Counted from the stretch's first letter, positions 46,469-55,151 are shown. The stretch is 56,467 nucleotides of DNA from Streptomyces misionensis (GCF_007896895.1 NZ_VOGW01000049.1:7252-63718), one strand, 5' to 3'. Made by a program: numbers and translations. The notes: generated by a model not told the origin, from the letters alone.

Positions 46469-46767
46469 GACGGAATGACCTCTTTCAGTCGGGCCCGGCG
46501 CGCACCGGCGGTGTCGAGCCGTCGCAGTGCGAGCAGCCCACCGACTCCCGGGACGACGGCCAGCGACTTGGCGGCGGTCGTCGCCTCCTCCAGGCGCCAG
46601 GTCGCGATCACGACGAACAGGTAGGCGCAGCCGTGGGTGGGGCCCATCAGCGACGAGACGGGCTTGAGGTGGACGGTGAACAGGTTGGCCAGCATGACGA
46701 TCAGGGAGATCAGCTCGGCGTGAGCCGCGATGCGCACGTGGCGCGCAGGCCGCGGGTGCATGGTCAC
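46465..46767 (-). CDS. DUF3817-type small membrane protein
   Basis: This 100-residue protein has two or three membrane helices and the conserved KPVSSLMGPTHGCAYLFVV block, typical of DUF3817 (YdzA-like) proteins. The GTG at 46767 overlaps the stop of the upstream DJ-1 fragment (GTGA), and an ATG lies two codons later. It is the middle gene of a three-gene coupled string. No biochemical role is known for the family. Confidence 0.7.
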   Translation of the reverse strand: MTMHPRPARHVRIAAHAELISLIVMLANLFTVHLKPVSSLMGPTHGCAYLFVVIATWRLEEATTAAKSLAVVPGVGGLLALRRLDTAGARRARLKEVIPS

Positions 46768-46940
46768 ACCCCGTGGTGGAGCCGGGGCGGACGACCGTCA
46801 GAGCTGCCCGCAGTGCTCGAGCAGGCCCGTTCGACGGTCACCGCGCCGTCCGACGCCGAGCCGCCGGCGTACAGCGTCTCGTAGGGGGCGACGGCATCGA
46901 GCGGGTCGAAGCCGTCGAACAGGACGACCTGGGTGTGCAT
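46764..46940 (-). pseudogene. N-terminal remnant of a DJ-1/PfpI family protein
   Basis: The 58-codon frame starts at ATG 46940 after AAGGA and opens MHTQVVLFDGFDPLDAVAPYE, the first strand-helix of DJ-1/PfpI and GlxA-like proteins. After about 40 residues the family sequence stops, and the rest is an unrelated 18-residue tail ending on the start of the next gene. Family members are about 190 residues, so the Cys nucleophile and most of the fold are missing. It is probably a deletion remnant that still supplies translation into the downstream gene. Confidence 0.65.
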
Positions 46941-47180
46941 CGCTGTTCCTTCGGGGATCGGTTTCCAAGGACGTCCCGAAGTCAACCGGCTGCCACCGTG
47001 ATCGCCCAGTGGCACTGATGACAGGTTTCAACGGGATAATGCCACCGACTCTCCAGGCGCCCCGTGTTCGTGCCCGGAACTGATTAATCGTTAGCTGCGT
47101 CCGGCATGGCTGTGCTTTCGTGGCGGAGCGCCGGATCTCCCGGCACCATCCCATCGACCTGCTGAGAGGCGGTCCATCCC

Positions 47181-48299
47181 ATGCCCTCCACAGCCAACGC
47201 CCGCATCGCCGTCGTCGGCGCCGGCCTCGGCGGCCTCGCCTGTGCCCGCGTCCTGCAACGCCACGGCCGGTCCGTCACCGTCCACGAACGCGAGGCCACC
47301 CCCGACGCCCGCCCCCAGGGCGGCAGCCTCGACATCCATGGCGGTACCGGACAGGCGGCGCTGCGGGCGGCGGGGCTGAGCGACGAGTTCCGTGCCCTGG
47401 CCCGACCGGAGAGCCAGGAGTGGCGCATGCTCGACCCCGCCACCGCCGCCGTTCTGCCCGTCCCGGGGCCGCCCAGTCACGATGACGACAGCCCCGAGAT
47501 CGACCGCGGCCAGCTGCGCGCCCTGCTCCTTGACTCCCTCGCCGCGGACACGGTCCGGTGGAACCGTGCGGTGACCGCTGTCACCCCGCCCGACGACAAG
47601 GACGGCACCCGGCGGCTCCTGTTCGATGACGGGAGCACGGAGACGGTCGACCTGGTGATCGGTGCCGACGGGGCCTGGTCCCGGGTCCGTCCGTCCGTGT
47701 CGGAGGCCACGCCCACCTACAACGGCGTCACCTTCATGGAAGCCGGCTTCGCCGACTGCGACACCCGCCATCCCTCCCTGGCCGCCCTCGTCGGCCACGG
47801 CACCATGCTGGCGAGCACCGGTGGCCAGGCTCTGCTGGCCCAGCGCGACAGCCACGGCCACATCCGCGTCTACGTCGCCTTCCGCGCCCCGCAGGACTGG
47901 CACGTGGCGGCGGGCGTGGCCCTCGATCACGCCGAGGCCGTACGCGGGCACCTGGTGGACCTGTTCGAGGGCTGGGACGAGAGCCTGCTCGACCTCGTAC
48001 GCCGCAACGAGGGCGGATTCATCGCACGGCCCGTGTTCGTGCTGCCCGTACCGCACACCTGGGAACACGCCCCCGGCATCACCCTGCTGGGCGACGCCGC
48101 GCACCTGATGCCGCCCGTGGGGCTCGGCGCGAACCTCGCCATGCTCGACGGCGCCGACCTGGCCCACGCCCTCGTCGCCGAGTCCACCGTCGAGGACGCG
48201 GTCCGGGCCTACGAAAGCGTCATGCTTCCCCGCTCGGCTCAAGCCGCCCGGGAGTGCGCAAAGGTCTTGGACGACATCCTCCCGCCGCAGGGTGCCTGA
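47181..48299 (+). CDS. FAD-dependent monooxygenase (TetX/PHBH-like)
   Basis: The 372-residue flavoprotein has the dinucleotide motif VVGAGLGGLACARVL at residue 10, the DG-type motif IGADGAWSRVR near 160, and the ribose-binding GDAAHLMPPVGLGANLAMLDG near 300. These are the three signatures of group A flavin hydroxylases, and the G-L-G-A-N variant is typical of TetX-like enzymes that can inactivate tetracyclines. The true substrate is unknown. The 240-bp upstream gap contains a GATTAATC palindrome near 47083 that may serve a regulator. Confidence 0.87.
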   Translation: MPSTANARIAVVGAGLGGLACARVLQRHGRSVTVHEREATPDARPQGGSLDIHGGTGQAALRAAGLSDEFRALARPESQEWRMLDPATAAVLPVPGPPSHDDDSPEIDRGQLRALLLDSLAADTVRWNRAVTAVTPPDDKDGTRRLLFDDGSTETVDLVIGADGAWSRVRPSVSEATPTYNGVTFMEAGFADCDTRHPSLAALVGHGTMLASTGGQALLAQRDSHGHIRVYVAFRAPQDWHVAAGVALDHAEAVRGHLVDLFEGWDESLLDLVRRNEGGFIARPVFVLPVPHTWEHAPGITLLGDAAHLMPPVGLGANLAMLDGADLAHALVAESTVEDAVRAYESVMLPRSAQAARECAKVLDDILPPQGA

Positions 48300-48456
48300 A
48301 CAGGCACTGCTCAGCCGGGCGACCGGGTCACGGCAGCGTGCCGCCGACGGGAGACCGATCCCGGGCCGGTCCCCGACGCCGCACCCGTCCGGGCCGGCCT
48401 GCGGCAACTCCCGCGGGTGGGTGTGACAGGGCCACCATCTCCCCGTTGCCGGCCGA

Positions 48457-48462
48457 TACGTT
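48457..48462 (+). promoter_or_regulatory. -10 box, leaderless start of the HTH regulator
   Basis: TACGTT is followed by exactly 7 nt and the ATG at 48470, with no ribosome site in between. Confidence 0.5.
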
Positions 48463-48469
48463 GGACGGC

Positions 48470-49327
48470 ATGGACAACAACCGGCTGAGTGAGTTCCTGC
48501 GGGCCCGCCGCGCACGGGTGCGCCCCGAGGACCACGGGATGCCCTGCGGGGCGCGCCGTACTCCCGGCCTGCGCCGGGAGGAGGTCGCCGTCCTCGCCGG
48601 GGTGAGTACCGACTACTACGTGCGGCTGGAACAGGGACGGGAACGCAACCCCTCCCCCCAGGTCTTGCGGGGCCTGGCGGCCGCGCTCCTGCTGACGGAC
48701 GAGGAAGCCGCCTACCTGCGTGCCACGGTCGATCCGCCACAGCTGCCGCGGCCCCGGCCCGCCCGGGAGTACGCCGGCCCCCAACTGCTGTCGCTGCTGG
48801 ACGCCTGGACGGACACCCCGGCTCTGGTCTACGGCCGGTACCTCGACCTGCTGGCCGTCAACCCCCTCGGCGATGCCTTGTTCTCCTGGCTCGGCGGCCG
48901 GACCAGCCTCATCACGGCCATGTTCCTCAACCCGGCAGCCCGAGACTTCTACCGCGACTGGGCCGTCGTGGCGCAGGGGTGCGTGGCCGCGCTGCGGGCC
49001 GCCAATCCCGCCGCCGACGACCGGCGACTGCGGGAACTCGTCGGCGAACTGTCGGTGCGCAGCCCCGATTTCGCCCGCATGTGGGAGCGCCACGACGTAG
49101 GGGCCAAGACGGCCTCGGCCAAGCGGTTCCGGCACCCGCTGGTCGGCGACCTCACCCTGGACTTCGAGACCTTCTCGGTCAACAGCGCCCCCGGCCAGCA
49201 CCTGGTGGTCTACCGGGCCGAACCCGGCAGCGCCGCGGCACAGTCACTGACCCTGCTGGGCAGCCTCGCTCTCACCGAGATCCACGACATCTCAGACGAA
49301 GGACACATCCTGCATGAACTCCCCTGA
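48470..49327 (+). CDS. XRE-type HTH regulator with MmyB-like ligand-binding domain
   Basis: The 285-residue protein has an N-terminal HTH (RTPGLRREEVAVLAGVSTDYYVRLEQGRE, about 29-58) and a C-terminal PAS-like MmyB domain (ALVYGRYLDLLAVNPLG, then HPLVGDLTLDFETF near 225). Such regulators in Streptomyces usually control an adjacent short-chain dehydrogenase. Here that gene overlaps its 3' end by 14 bp, so the two form one operon. Ligand unknown. Confidence 0.9.
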   Translation: MDNNRLSEFLRARRARVRPEDHGMPCGARRTPGLRREEVAVLAGVSTDYYVRLEQGRERNPSPQVLRGLAAALLLTDEEAAYLRATVDPPQLPRPRPAREYAGPQLLSLLDAWTDTPALVYGRYLDLLAVNPLGDALFSWLGGRTSLITAMFLNPAARDFYRDWAVVAQGCVAALRAANPAADDRRLRELVGELSVRSPDFARMWERHDVGAKTASAKRFRHPLVGDLTLDFETFSVNSAPGQHLVVYRAEPGSAAAQSLTLLGSLALTEIHDISDEGHILHELP

Positions 49328-50174
49328 CTCCCCCGTGTGGTTCATCACCGGCTGCTCCTCCGGCCTGGGCCGGGCACTCGCCCGCACCGTGCTGGAACAG
49401 GGCTGGCGCGCAGTGGTCACCGCCCGGGACGCCGACCAGGTCGCCGACGTGGTCGCCGGGCACGAGGAGCGCGCCCTCGCCCTGTCGCTGGACGTCACCG
49501 AAGCCGAGCAGATATCGAGCGCGGTCGCCCGGGCACAGACGGCCTTCGGACGCATCGACGTCCTGGTCAACAACGCCGGCCACGGCTACCTCGCCGCCGT
49601 CGAGGAGGGTGAGGACGACGAGGTCCGCGCCCTGTTCGACACCAACGTCTTCGGCCTGGTCGACACCACCAAGGCCGTCCTGCCCGGCATGCGAGCCCGT
49701 CGCCGCGGCCACATCGTGAACATGTCCTCCCTCGGCGGACTCGTCGGCTTCGGCGCCACCGGTTACTACCACGCCACCAAATTCGCCGTGGAGGGACTCT
49801 CCGAATCCCTGGCCGCCGAGGTCGCCCCGCTGGGCATCAACGTGACGATCGTCGAACCCGCCGCGTTCCGCACCAACTGGTCCGGCCCCTCCATGCGGCA
49901 GTCCGCCACGGCCATCGACGACTACGCCCCCACCGCGGGCGCACGACGCGCCCACACCCTGGCCACCTACGGCCACCAGCCCGGAGACCCCGCACGCGCC
50001 GCCCGGGCCGTCATCGACGCCGTCACAGCCGAAGAGCCGCCGCTCCGCCTGCTCCTGGGCAAAGCCGCGTACGACATCGCCACCGCCAAACTCGACTCTC
50101 TTAAAGCCACCTTCGACGACTGGCGGGAGGTGACGCTCGGCGCCGACTTCCCCGCGGAGCGGACGACACGCTGA
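49314..50174 (+). CDS. Short-chain dehydrogenase/reductase (SDR)
   Basis: The 286-residue classical SDR has TGCSSGLG at residue 12 for NADP(H), NNAG near 84, the catalytic Ser in MSSLGGLVG, and YYHATK with the Tyr-Lys pair near 145-150. It is read from an ATG inside the end of the regulator gene, so the two are translationally coupled. It likely oxidises or reduces a small alcohol or ketone sensed by the regulator. Confidence 0.9.
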   Translation: MNSPDSPVWFITGCSSGLGRALARTVLEQGWRAVVTARDADQVADVVAGHEERALALSLDVTEAEQISSAVARAQTAFGRIDVLVNNAGHGYLAAVEEGEDDEVRALFDTNVFGLVDTTKAVLPGMRARRRGHIVNMSSLGGLVGFGATGYYHATKFAVEGLSESLAAEVAPLGINVTIVEPAAFRTNWSGPSMRQSATAIDDYAPTAGARRAHTLATYGHQPGDPARAARAVIDAVTAEEPPLRLLLGKAAYDIATAKLDSLKATFDDWREVTLGADFPAERTTR

Positions 50175-50221
50175 GAAGCCTCGCCCACCCTCTCGTGCGA
50201 CGCCCTCGCGCGGTGGACGCG

Positions 50222-50292
50222 CGCCGGGCTCGGCAGGATCGTCGCCGCGCGTCTCATCGGGGCCACCGTCGAGCGGTACGACGACTCGTCCG
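50222..50292 (+). repeat. Direct repeat copy A (MHS transporter N-terminus remnant)
   Basis: This 71-bp stretch is 65/71 identical to 55925-55995 in the same orientation. Its conceptual translation is like the MHS-type MFS start (GLGRIVAARLIGATVERYD), with the usual W of EWYD changed to R. There is no intact start or continuation. The rest of the gap before the Zur-like box holds no clear gene; a minus-strand frame from 50456 (MKMNTITKLLTAAARQ) is not recognised. Confidence 0.75.
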
Positions 50293-50440
50293 ACCGGGCC
50301 AGGGCCCGCGTCGACGGTGAGGTAGGCGGCGAGCGCGAAAACGACAGCTCGTTAATCCGCAACGCGGTCTCCTCCCCGGCCTCGTGCACCGCGTGCTCGC
50401 GGCCGGAGAACTGCCGGGCGGCGGCGGTCAGTAACTTCGT

Positions 50441-50460
50441 AATGGTGTTCATTTTCATGT
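50441..50460 (+). promoter_or_regulatory. Zur-box-like site upstream of the L32 paralogue
   Basis: TAATGGTGTTCATTTTCATG has the AT-rich TCATTTTCAT right half of actinobacterial zinc-uptake-regulator boxes. It matches the site at 54848-54870 in 15 of 17 core positions. It ends 36 bp before the L32 ATG. Repression by Zur when zinc is sufficient is inferred. Confidence 0.7.
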
Positions 50461-50495
50461 AGCCTCTACTCGCCACCCCGACGAGGAGGACTCCC

Positions 50496-50666
50496 ATGGC
50501 TGTTCCCAAGCGGAAGATGTCCCGCAGCAACACCCGTCACCGCCGCGCCCGGTGGAAGGCGACCACGCCGGCGCTCGTGCCGGTCACTGTCGACGGAGTG
50601 TCATACCTGGTGCCGCAGCGGCTGGTGAAGGCGTACGAGCGCGGGCTGCTGCGCCCCGAGGGCTGA
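50496..50666 (+). CDS. rpmF: 50S ribosomal protein L32, zinc-independent paralogue
   Basis: The 56-residue protein opens [21 protein letters not shown], the L32 signature, and contains no cysteine, so it lacks the C-terminal zinc ribbon of the standard copy. Ribosome site GAGGAGG precedes the ATG. Cys-free paralogues replace zinc-binding ribosomal proteins in low zinc. The Zur-like site just upstream fits this. It is followed at once by a broken cobW gene. Confidence 0.93.
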   Translation: MAVPKRKMSRSNTRHRRARWKATTPALVPVTVDGVSYLVPQRLVKAYERGLLRPEG

Positions 50667-50672
50667 GCGTTG

Positions 50673-51547
50673 ATGCCGTCCGCCCCCGCCGGCCGCCTGC
50701 CCGTCACCGTCCTGTCCGGATTCCTCGGTGCGGGCAAGACCACCCTCCTCAACCACATTCTCGGCAACCGCGAGGGACTGCGTGTCGCGGTGATCGTCAA
50801 TGACATGAGCGAGGTCAACATCGACGCCGCCCTGGTGCGGGGCGGCAAGGCGGCCCTGTCGCGTACCGAGGAACGCCTGGTCGAGATGACCACGACCAGG
50901 TCGAGTTCGCCGACGTCATCGTCCTGAACAAGCTCGACCTTGTCGACGAGGAGTCCGCCGACCGGCTGCGGGCGACGCTCACCCGCCTCAACCCGGCCGC
51001 GCGTCTCGTCCCGGCCGTGCACGGCCGCGTGCAGGTGAGCGACGTGCTGGGCACCCGGCTGTTCGACCTGGAACGCGCCCAACAGGCCCCCGGCTGGGTG
51101 CGGGAGCTCAACGGCGACCACGTCCCCGAGACGGAGGAGTACGGCATCTCCTCCACCGTCTTCCGCTCCGGAGTGCCGTTCCATCCGGGCCGGTTGTGGA
51201 CGTTCGTGACCGAGGGACTCGACAGCGGCGCATACGGACAGATCCTGCGCTCCAAGGGCTTCTTCATCCTCGCCGGCCGCCCGCACGTGACGGGCATGTG
51301 GTCACAGGCCGGTTCCGTCGCGCGCTTCGAGCCCTCCGCCGCACGTACCACGGACAGCCACGAGTGCCAGGAACTGGTCTTCATCGGCACGCACCTGCGC
51401 GCGGACGCACTGCACGCGGCACTGACCGGCTGCCTCATGGCCGCCGGCGAGAGCCTGCCGCCCACGGACCCGTTCCCCGTCTGGGACACCTACGGCATCG
51501 ACGACACCTGCGACCACGAGCATCCCGGACTCGTGGCGGGCCCCTGA
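50673..51547 (+). pseudogene. CobW/COG0523 GTPase with internal deletion
   Basis: The N-terminal part (ATG 50673) is intact: the Walker [17 protein letters not shown], then [13 protein letters not shown] and ERLVEMT. The next expected block, the metal-binding N-G-C-x-C-C and about 100 codons after it, is absent. The sequence resumes in another frame at about 50900 with [17 protein letters not shown], through the CobW C-terminal domain (FRSGVPFHPGRLW, HECQELVFIGTHLR) to 51547. The gene can no longer make a working GTPase or zinc chaperone. A paralogue of different type survives at 53239-54408. Confidence 0.87.
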
Positions 51548-51552
51548 GGACC

Positions 51553-51595
51553 CCGGGCCGGGCGGCGAACACAGCCACGGCGCCGCCCGGCCCGG
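51553..51595 (+). terminator. 15-bp perfect hairpin after the cobW remnant
   Basis: CCGGGCCGGGCGGCG (51553-51567) is exactly complementary to CGCCGCCCGGCCCGG (51581-51595) across a 13-nt loop, starting 5 bp after the stop codon. It is a typical strong Streptomyces terminator hairpin, without a U-tract. Confidence 0.75.
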
Positions 51596-51692
51596 TATGG
51601 ACACCAAGAGCTCCGGACAAATGCGTTGGGCTGGCCCGGCCCCCGCTGATAGCGTCTGGGCAGCCGTGGGAGAACGCGAGGAGGTGAGACCC

Positions 51693-51746
51693 ATGAAGGC
51701 TGTATCCATGTGGGTGCTCCCCCATGTCGTCACGGTGGGCGATTGA
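51693..51746 (+). CDS. Possible 17-residue leader peptide
   Basis: An ATG at 51693 follows a near-ideal ribosome site (GAGGAGGTGAG, 51678-51688) and opens an 18-codon frame, MKAVSMWVLPHVVTVGD, ending at TGA 51746. The frame is too short for standard gene finding, but the site is stronger than those of most real genes here. It precedes the broken acetyltransferase by 54 bp. It could be a regulatory leader peptide or a small protein. No homologue is recognised. Confidence 0.45.
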   Translation: MKAVSMWVLPHVVTVGD

Positions 51747-51799
51747 CGTAGGTGTCGCCGGGAGCGCCTCGGACAAGGCACTTCTGAAAGGCAACACCT

Positions 51800-52599
51800 G
51801 TGAACTCTGTGCAATCCACTCCGGGCACGGACAGCCATCCGGTCGTGGTCACGCGGGTCTCGGACACGCAGTGGCACGCCGTGGAGGACGACCTGACGGT
51901 CGGCCGCGGCGTCGCTTCGCGTCGACCCGACGGACGGCTCTTCGTCAGCATCGACGCGTGGCACGGCGCGGTCTTCGACCGCATCGCCGACGCCATGCTG
52001 ACGGACCTGCCGACTCCGCTGTACACCCTCGTCGACGAGACCGACCACGACTCGAGGTCCGCCTGGGAGCGGGCCGGCTTCGCCACCGCACGTCGCGAGT
52101 GGGGCCATCTCGTGCCCACCGACCCGCACATCACCGGTCTCGGCTCGGTGCGTCCCCCGTCCGGCGTGACGATCGTGCCCGCCGGTGAGGCGGAGGGGAG
52201 GGCCCGCTGCGCGCCCTGGACCGCCTCATCCGCGACGAGGTCGAGGCCACCGTCGGATGGCAGACGATGCCGGCCGAGGTGCTGCCCCGCCCGGCAGGCG
52301 CCACCCTGCTCGACCCGTCGAAGTACGCGGTGGCCCGGCACATGGATCAGTACGTGGGACTCATCCGGGTGACACCGCTGACCCGCGAGCCACGGATCGG
52401 GCTGATCGCCGTCCGGGCCGACAGACACCGCCGCGGCATCGCCCGGACGCTGCTGGCCCACGCCCTGGGTTCGCTGCACCACTCCGGGACCGCCTCGGCA
52501 TGGGCCGAGGTGGACGAGTCCAACGCGGCGGCCACCGCCCTGTTCGAGAGCATCGGTGCCCGGCGCACGGCCAGCACCCTGGAGCTGGTCTACTGCTGA
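51800..52599 (+). pseudogene. GNAT acetyltransferase with a frameshift
   Basis: The N-terminal half (GTG 51800) reads to VRPPSGVTIVPAGEAEG. The C-terminal half continues in another frame as GPLRALDRLIRDEVEATVGWQ, then QYVGLIRVTP and the acetyl-CoA loop RADRHRRGIARTLL, to VYC at 52599. The switch lies in the G/A-rich run at about 52192-52199 and needs only one lost (or two gained) nucleotides. It may be a real frameshift mutation or a sequence error. The joined protein would be about 266 residues. Confidence 0.75.
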
Positions 52600-52664
52600 C
52601 GCACCGCCACATCACACCGGGCGAACCCCAAGACACCGTCGCACTACGAAAGAAGTGAGAGACC

Positions 52665-52889
52665 ATGACGAAGACAGCAGGGGGCGTGGAAGCCGAGGGC
52701 ACCGTCGTCGAGTGCCTGCGCAACGCCACCTTCAAGGTGGAGCTCCAGAACGGGCACACGGTGCTGGCCCACATCAGCGGGAAGATCCGGAAGAACCGCA
52801 TCAAGATCCTCCCGTACGACCGGGTGCTCGTGGAACTCAGCCCCTACGACCTCACCCGCGGCCGGATCCGCTACCGGTACCGGGCGTAG
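52665..52889 (+). CDS. infA: Translation initiation factor IF-1 paralogue
   Basis: The 74-residue protein is a single S1/OB-fold IF-1: [42 protein letters not shown], then [20 protein letters not shown]. It follows a purine-rich ribosome site (AAAGAAGTGAGAG). The main infA of actinobacteria lies in the large ribosomal protein operon, so this is probably an extra copy. It sits among zinc-starvation ribosomal paralogues, which suggests a matched stress initiation factor. No Zur-like site is visible directly before it. Confidence 0.92.
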   Translation: MTKTAGGVEAEGTVVECLRNATFKVELQNGHTVLAHISGKIRKNRIKILPYDRVLVELSPYDLTRGRIRYRYRA

Positions 52890-52974
52890 CGGAAGGAGCC
52901 GGCGCCTCCGAGATCACCCGGTAGGGCAGTCGGAAGGCGCGGTGGTTCCGCTGCCTCCGCACGGGGTCATCGTC

Positions 52975-53217
52975 CTATCGGGAGCGGTAGGGCAGGAGCG
53001 CCATCTCGCGTGCGTTCTTGATGGCCTGCGCTATCTGCCGCTGCTGCTGCCGCGTCACGTGGGTCACCCGACGACTGCGGATCTTGCCGCGGTCGGAGAT
53101 GAACTTCCGCAGCAAGTCGGTGTCCTTGTAGTCGATGTAGGTGATGCCGGCGGCGTCCAGCGGGTTGATGCGCTGGGGCTTGGCGGTCTGACGCCGGATG
53201 CCGGTGCGTCGGGACAT
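52975..53217 (-). CDS. rpsR: 30S ribosomal protein S18, zinc-independent paralogue
   Basis: The 80-residue protein has the S18 signature ([47 protein letters not shown]). It has no cysteine, unlike zinc-type copies. It is the last gene of the leftward operon L33-L31-CobW-S18, 21 bp after the cobW stop. It is expected to be made in zinc limitation under the Zur-like box at 54848. Confidence 0.94.
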   Translation of the reverse strand: MSRRTGIRRQTAKPQRINPLDAAGITYIDYKDTDLLRKFISDRGKIRSRRVTHVTRQQQRQIAQAIKNAREMALLPYRSR

Positions 53218-53238
53218 GGTGGGGTCGGTCCTCTCTTC

Positions 53239-54408
53239 TCAGGTCACGGGGTCGAGCAAGTCGTCGAAGGCGTGCGGGAGTTGCCGCCAGCAGTCCCTGC
53301 CCGCCGCGTACTCGTCGTCGGTGAGCAGGCATGAGTCGAGCAGGGCCTGCAGGCCGTCGCGGTCCAGGCCGGGCGAGGTGAAGGTGAGGTGCTGGCAGCG
53401 GTCACCGTGTTCCGGGTGCCAGTCCACGGAGGCGGCGAGACGGCGCTCGGCGGGCACCATGTCCCAGGCGGCGTCGGGCAGAGCCGCCAGCCAGGGGCCG
53501 GCCGGCTCCACGCACAGCGCGCCGCCTGCGGCGTCCCAGGACAAGAGGGTGTCGGGGCGGTCCGCCAGCCAGAACCGCCCACGGCTGCGCGCGGCGGCGC
53601 AGGTGAGGTCCTCGAGCGCCGCGTACAGGCGCTGCGGATGGAAGGGCCGTTCGCGCCGCCAGACGAAGGTGCCCACACCGTGCTCGTCGCACGACTGCGG
53701 CAGCAGCGCGCACGCAGGATGCACACGAGCGGCGGCCGCTGCCACGTCGAAGCCCGCCGACAGCGCTGCCCCCAGGGCACCGCCGCTCTCCACCCGTACG
53801 CTTCGTGCGCCTGGTGTGAGCTGGGCGAGCAGCGCGTGGTCGGTGTCGTCGGCGACCTCGTCGCACGAATCGTCGTCAGCGAGGGCGATGACCGTGGGGT
53901 ACTCCAGCTGCCGGGCGAAGGTGCCGGCGACCGTGCGCTGGTCGGTCGGCGCGGCGGCGAGGCCGATGTCGGCCAGGTCGTCGCCGTTGGACAGGTACGG
54001 CAGGACGAGTGCGGGGTCGACCGCGGTGGCGACCCCGGTCAGGGCCAGCGGCGCGCCCGCGGCGGCGACGACCGCGGCCATGGCCTGGGGTTCGACGGAG
54101 TCCCACAGTTCCACGACGGCCAGCCGGTGCCTGCCCTCCTGCGCGAGACGTAGCAGTTCGGGGACGAGATCCTCGCGCAGCGCGCAGCACGCGCAGTCGT
54201 TCACCAGGGGCGCGTCGCCACTGCCCAGCAGGCCGCGGGCGTCACGCACCGTCCGGTGCACCGTGCTGTCGACCGCGGACGTCAGGTCGTGGTGCAGCGC
54301 GACCGAGCCGGGGACCGTACGCAGGAGCTGCTCCACGGCGGCCCGGCGGGCGTCGGCGTGCAACCCGGCGACGATCGCGACCCGCAGCCGTGCCTCGTCC
54401 CGGTTCAC
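53239..54408 (-). CDS. CobW/COG0523-like protein lacking the Walker A loop
   Basis: The 389-residue protein starts at GTG 54408, overlapping the L31 stop. The usual GxxxxGKT/S loop near residue 12 reads GLHADARRA, so it has no P-loop. A cysteine motif [12 protein letters not shown] (CxCC) follows, and the CobW C-terminal domain ([15 protein letters not shown], near 270) is present. COG0523 proteins move metal to client proteins using GTP. Without a P-loop this one is likely a metal-binding partner, not a GTPase. The gene order L33-L31-CobW-S18 with divergent L28-S14 matches the S. coelicolor Zur regulon (SCO3425-3430). Confidence 0.88.
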   Translation of the reverse strand: MNRDEARLRVAIVAGLHADARRAAVEQLLRTVPGSVALHHDLTSAVDSTVHRTVRDARGLLGSGDAPLVNDCACCALREDLVPELLRLAQEGRHRLAVVELWDSVEPQAMAAVVAAAGAPLALTGVATAVDPALVLPYLSNGDDLADIGLAAAPTDQRTVAGTFARQLEYPTVIALADDDSCDEVADDTDHALLAQLTPGARSVRVESGGALGAALSAGFDVAAAAARVHPACALLPQSCDEHGVGTFVWRRERPFHPQRLYAALEDLTCAAARSRGRFWLADRPDTLLSWDAAGGALCVEPAGPWLAALPDAAWDMVPAERRLAASVDWHPEHGDRCQHLTFTSPGLDRDGLQALLDSCLLTDDEYAAGRDCWRQLPHAFDDLLDPVT

Positions 54409-54662
54409 GGCTTGCTCCGTCCGCGTCCGTACCGGCGCTCGAAGCGCTCGACCCGCCCCGCGGTGTCCAGGACCCGCTGGGTGCCGGTGTAGAAGGGGTG
54501 GCTCGCGGAGGAGATCTCGACGTCGATGACCGGGTAGGTGTTGCCGTCCTCCCATTCGACGGTCTTGGCGCTCGTGGCCGTGGACCGGGTGAGGAAGGCG
54601 TAGTCGGCGGCGCGGTCACGGAAGACGACGGGCCGGTACTCGGGGTGGATTCCGGGCTTCAC
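54405..54662 (-). CDS. rpmE2: 50S ribosomal protein L31 type B
   Basis: The 85-residue protein has the type B L31 sequence ([16 protein letters not shown], then [28 protein letters not shown]) and lacks the CxxC zinc site of type A L31. It replaces L31A when zinc is scarce, releasing zinc from ribosomes. It lies 6 bp after L33 in the leftward operon, and its stop overlaps the cobW-like start by GTGA. Confidence 0.96.
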   Translation of the reverse strand: MKPGIHPEYRPVVFRDRAADYAFLTRSTATSAKTVEWEDGNTYPVIDVEISSASHPFYTGTQRVLDTAGRVERFERRYGRGRSKP

Positions 54663-54668
54663 GGGCTC

Positions 54669-54833
54669 TCAGCGCTCCTCACGGAAGTCGACGTGGCGGC
54701 CGGCGACCGGGTCGTACTTGCGCAGGGTGAGCCGGTCGGGGTCGTTACGGCGGTTCTTGCGGGTCACGTAGGTGTAGCCGGTGCCGGCGGTGGACCTCAG
54801 CTTGATGATCGGGCGCAGTTCGTTACGGGCCAT
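54669..54833 (-). CDS. rpmG: 50S ribosomal protein L33, zinc-independent paralogue
   Basis: The 54-residue protein opens [20 protein letters not shown], continues [21 protein letters not shown], and ends FREER. This is L33 without the two CxxC pairs. It is the first gene of the leftward operon, starting 15 bp from the Zur-like box. It is below the length cut-off of usual frame searches. Confidence 0.95.
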   Translation of the reverse strand: MARNELRPIIKLRSTAGTGYTYVTRKNRRNDPDRLTLRKYDPVAGRHVDFREER

Positions 54834-54847
54834 GACCAGCACCATAC

Positions 54848-54870
54848 ATGAGATTGGTTTTCATTTTCAT
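54848..54870. promoter_or_regulatory. Zur-box-like site in the divergent ribosomal promoter
   Basis: The AT-rich block includes ATGAGATTGGTTTTCAT, close to the palindromic ATGAAAATnnTTTTCAT form of actinobacterial Zur boxes, followed by a further TTTCAT half. It lies between the L33 operon (leftward) and the L28-S14 operon (rightward), so one repressor could control both. Confidence 0.8.
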
Positions 54871-54914
54871 CTGGCGCTAGTGTGCTGCTTCATCCACCCC
54901 GAGGAGGAACAGCC

Positions 54915-55151
54915 ATGTCCGCCCACTGCCAACTCACCGGCCGACAGCCCGGCTTCGGCCACCACATCTCCCACTCGCACCGGCGCACCAAGCGCCGCTT
55001 CGACCCCAACATCCAGCGCAAGCGCTACTGGCTGCCGAGCGAAGGCCGCCACGTCCGACTCACGCTCTCGGCCAAGGGCATCAAGACGGTCGACACGATC
55101 GGTATCGAGGCCGCGGTGGCCCGTGTCCGCGCCCGGGGAGGGAAGGTCTGA
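54915..55151 (+). CDS. rpmB: 50S ribosomal protein L28, zinc-independent paralogue
   Basis: The 78-residue protein begins [32 protein letters not shown] (L28), with only one Cys where zinc-type L28 has a CxxC start. The ribosome site is GAGGAGGAA. It is the first gene of the rightward Zur-type operon and overlaps the S14 start by one base (TGATG). Confidence 0.95.
   Translation: MSAHCQLTGRQPGFGHHISHSHRRTKRRFDPNIQRKRYWLPSEGRHVRLTLSAKGIKTVDTIGIEAAVARVRARGGKV

Noticed and set aside
47081..47096. GATTAATC palindrome as a confirmed operator for the FAD monooxygenase
   Set aside because: It is a short palindrome, could occur by chance, and no regulator gene is adjacent.
50174..50456. Minus-strand frame starting MKMNTITKLLTAAARQFSGREHAVHEAG
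   Set aside because: The first 40 residues look protein-like, but its start overlaps the Zur-like box, there is no ribosome site and the frame continues into low-complexity sequence antisense to the repeat. Kept only as a note.
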